From contig DDBE01000195.1 in the NCBI GenBank assembly GCA_002332715.1, forward strand, positions 2,349-8,645: a DNA stretch of 6,297 bases, read 5' to 3'. Position 1 is the stretch's first letter. Every line of letters starts with the position of its first letter. The notes beneath the pieces are model-generated. The model was given only the letters and a program-made list of their open reading frames with translations. It was not told the origin of the DNA and did no database searches. The translations under genes were made by a program, and so were the position numbers. Positions 4,296-6,297 of the stretch are shown in pieces. This stretch comes from Flavobacteriales bacterium UBA2040. Its GTDB lineage: Bacteria > Bacteroidota > Bacteroidia > Flavobacteriales_D > Crocinitomicaceae.

Positions 4296-6297
4296 ATGAA
4301 AATAAATACAATTTTACTTTTATCCACTGCTTATGTTCTTTCAGCTTGTGGAACAAATTCAACTTCGGTTGCAGATCCAGTTGGAAACACGATTTATCAA
4401 ACTGTTGATGAGGCAAATATGGACAAAAATGTTTCACCTCGCGAAGACTTCTTTGAGTTTTCGAATGGAACTTGGTGCAAGGAAAACCCAGTGCCTGATA
4501 GCGAATCTAGATGGGGAAGTTTCAACGAGTTGGACAAAGCAAATAAAGAAAAGCTCACGAAAATTCTAAAAAATGCGAGTAGCAACAAAGGTGAAATAGG
4601 TTCTCAAAACCAAATTTTAGGTGCGTATTTTGAATCATTCATGAATTTTGACGAGAGAAACAAACGTGGAATCACGCCAATTGCTGAAGAATTGGGCATG
4701 GTGTCTGAAATGAAGGATATGAAAGAATTGCCAACTGTTTTGGCTAATTTGCACAACAACGGCATAGGCGGTGGCTTTTATTTCGGAATTCGTCAAGATA
4801 TGATGGATGTAAACAATCATATACCGAACCTCTACCAAAGTGGAATTGGATTACCAAATAGAGATTATTACTTCTCTGAAGACAAAAAAGAAATCCTCAT
4901 TGCATATGAAAAACATGTTGCTAAAATGTTTGTCGCAGCTGGTGAAAAAGTGGACAAAGCAGCTAAAATGGCGCGTCAAATTGTGAAATTAGAAACCAAT
5001 ATGGCTGAATCAATGATGACGCCGACCGAACAACGCCTTCCTGAAAACACCTACAACTTAATGAAAGTGGACGAAGTTGAATCTATCTTCAATAAATTTG
5101 ACTTGAATCTGTATCTTAAAGCTAGAAACTTTCCTGGAACGGATCAGTTTGTAGTCGGTCAACCCAAATACATGGAAAAGATTCAGGAGATGTGTGCCGA
5201 TGAGGAACTTGAAAACTGGAAAGCATATTTACAATGGAAGGTTTTAGACCAATATGCAGGACACTTAACTGAAGAATTAGTCAAATTAAATTTTGATTTC
5301 TATGGTCATGTTTTAAGTGGTAAAAAAGAAATGAAACCTTTGGAAGATCAGGTAATTGATGAAATTACAAGCATGACTTTTAATGAATTACTGGGAAAAG
5401 CTTTTGTTGATCAATATTTTTCTACCAATGCGCAAAATAGGGTGAATGAAATGGTCGATAACCTTTTGATCGTTTTTGAAGAGCGTATTAATAATTTGAC
5501 TTGGATGTCGTCTGAAACGAAGAAAGAGGCCTTGAACAAATTAAATTCAATTGGACGTAAGTTGGGCTTCCCTTCTGAATGGAAAGATTTTAGCAGCCTT
5601 GCGTTCAACTCTGACGATTATATTGGAAATTACCGTCAGTCTAATCGTTTTGCCGTCAACAAAAACATTAAAAAGCACGGTCAACCAGTTGACAAAAAAG
5701 AATGGGGAATGCCTGCACATATGGTCAATGCCTATTATCACCCTTTGTTGAATGAAATCGCTTTCCCAGCTGGAATCATGCAACCACCATTCTTTAGTGA
5801 GAACTTTGAAGATGCAGTAAATTACGGTAGAATCGGAATGGTCATTGGGCATGAATTCACCCACGGTTTTGACGATAACGGTTCAAAATTTGCAGCAGAT
5901 GGCACCTACAAAAATTGGTGGACGGAAGCAGATAAAAAATCATTCGAAGAGAAAACAGGAATTTTTGGTCAAACCTACTCCAACTTCTGCCCCGTTGAAG
6001 ATCATTGTGTGAACCCAGAATTAACCATGGGCGAAAATATTGCCGATTTAGGTGGATTGACTTTGGCTTACTACGCTTATAAAAAGACGGCTGAGTTTAA
6101 ATCTGGCATCAAACGAAAAGGATATGCGCCAGCACAACGTTTCTTTATCTCGTATGCTCAGTTGTGGAAAATTAACTATACAACTGAAGAATTGAAGAAT
6201 CGTCTGGCAAACGACCCACATTCACCAGGTATGTATCGTGTTAATGGACCTTTGATGAATTGCCCAGAGTTCTTTGAATCTTTCGGTGTTCAGCCGG
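4296..6297 (+). CDS. M13-family (neprilysin/PepO-like) zinc metallopeptidase, lipoprotein; 3' end cut
   Basis: The frame runs 667 codons to the window edge with no stop; bacterial M13 enzymes are about this long, so only a short C-terminus is missing. Residues 1-18 are a lipoprotein signal peptide (hydrophobic ILLLSTAYVLSAC) with lipobox LSAC and lipidated C18, so the enzyme should be anchored to a membrane facing the periplasm. The N-terminal M13 domain shows DFFEFSNGTW and SRWGSF. The catalytic domain has the substrate-binding NAYY (478-481), then HPLLNEIAFPAG, the zinc motif HEFTH (519-523; ligands H519 and H523, catalytic E520), ENIAD (580-584; third ligand E580, with D584), and H642 in DPHSPGMYRV, equivalent to neprilysin H711. 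The active site is therefore complete and the enzyme should cleave oligopeptides. Cysteines C565 and C571 lie just before the third zinc ligand. It starts 9 bases after the acetyltransferase gene, without a Shine-Dalgarno sequence or its own promoter. Confidence 0.95.
   Translation, partial: MKINTILLLSTAYVLSACGTNSTSVADPVGNTIYQTVDEANMDKNVSPREDFFEFSNGTWCKENPVPDSESRWGSFNELDKANKEKLTKILKNASSNKGEIGSQNQILGAYFESFMNFDERNKRGITPIAEELGMVSEMKDMKELPTVLANLHNNGIGGGFYFGIRQDMMDVNNHIPNLYQSGIGLPNRDYYFSEDKKEILIAYEKHVAKMFVAAGEKVDKAAKMARQIVKLETNMAESMMTPTEQRLPENTYNLMKVDEVESIFNKFDLNLYLKARNFPGTDQFVVGQPKYMEKIQEMCADEELENWKAYLQWKVLDQYAGHLTEELVKLNFDFYGHVLSGKKEMKPLEDQVIDEITSMTFNELLGKAFVDQYFSTNAQNRVNEMVDNLLIVFEERINNLTWMSSETKKEALNKLNSIGRKLGFPSEWKDFSSLAFNSDDYIGNYRQSNRFAVNKNIKKHGQPVDKKEWGMPAHMVNAYYHPLLNEIAFPAGIMQPPFFSENFEDAVNYGRIGMVIGHEFTHGFDDNGSKFAADGTYKNWWTEADKKSFEEKTGIFGQTYSNFCPVEDHCVNPELTMGENIADLGGLTLAYYAYKKTAEFKSGIKRKGYAPAQRFFISYAQLWKINYTTEELKNRLANDPHSPGMYRVNGPLMNCPEFFESFGVQP

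Noticed and set aside
4333..4569. Plus-strand open frame of 78 codons in another frame near the start of the M13 gene
   Set aside because: The ATG at 4296 begins a continuous M13 lipoprotein frame covering this stretch; the alternative frame has no family resemblance.
5547..5864. Open frame of 105 codons on the minus strand inside the M13 peptidase gene
   Set aside because: The plus strand here encodes the NAYY and HEFTH motifs of the peptidase. The antisense translation shows no recognisable domain and has no promoter.

Overview
The window looks like ordinary chromosomal DNA from a member of the Bacteroidota, probably Flavobacteriales or a close relative. Three things point that way: low GC with AAA/GAA-rich codon use; promoter elements of the Bacteroidota type (TTG, about 19 bases, TAnnTTTG) instead of TTGACA/TATAAT; and few Shine-Dalgarno sequences. 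The protein families fit as well. The species cannot be named from the sequence alone.

Layout, left to right. (1) 1-186, minus strand: the first 62 residues of a DEAD/DEAH-type superfamily 2 helicase with an intact Walker A motif, cut by the window edge. Its promoter is at 211-240. (2) 187-380: a divergent intergenic region carrying the helicase and trxB promoters and a weak dyad. (3) 381-1328, plus: thioredoxin reductase trxB. (4) 1344-1382: a 17-bp-stem bidirectional terminator between convergent genes. (5) 1403-2047, minus: pcm, protein-L-isoaspartate O-methyltransferase, whose promoter lies almost on top of its start codon. (6) 2048-2185: a second divergent promoter region. (7) 2186-3829, plus: the carboxyltransferase (beta) subunit of a biotin-dependent acyl-CoA carboxylase, closest in motifs to methylcrotonyl-CoA carboxylase. 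(8) 3837-4286, plus: an ElaA-type GNAT acetyltransferase. (9) 4296-6297, plus: an M13 (neprilysin/PepO-like) zinc metallopeptidase with a lipoprotein signal peptide, lacking only its last residues at the window edge.

Genes 7-9 are separated by 7 and 9 bases and are probably co-transcribed from the promoter at 2160, though their activities (acyl-CoA carboxylation, N-acetylation, periplasmic peptide cleavage) do not form an obvious pathway. trxB and pcm are both housekeeping protein-maintenance functions (disulfide reduction and isoaspartate repair) but are convergent and separately promoted.

I found no mobile element, CRISPR array, tRNA, rRNA or defence system, and nothing that amounts to a new biological system. 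The points worth a second look are small: a probably leaderless pcm transcript, start-site corrections, a carboxyltransferase without its partner subunit nearby, and an unusual cysteine pair beside the active site of the M13 peptidase. No gene-free stretch exceeds 300 bases.
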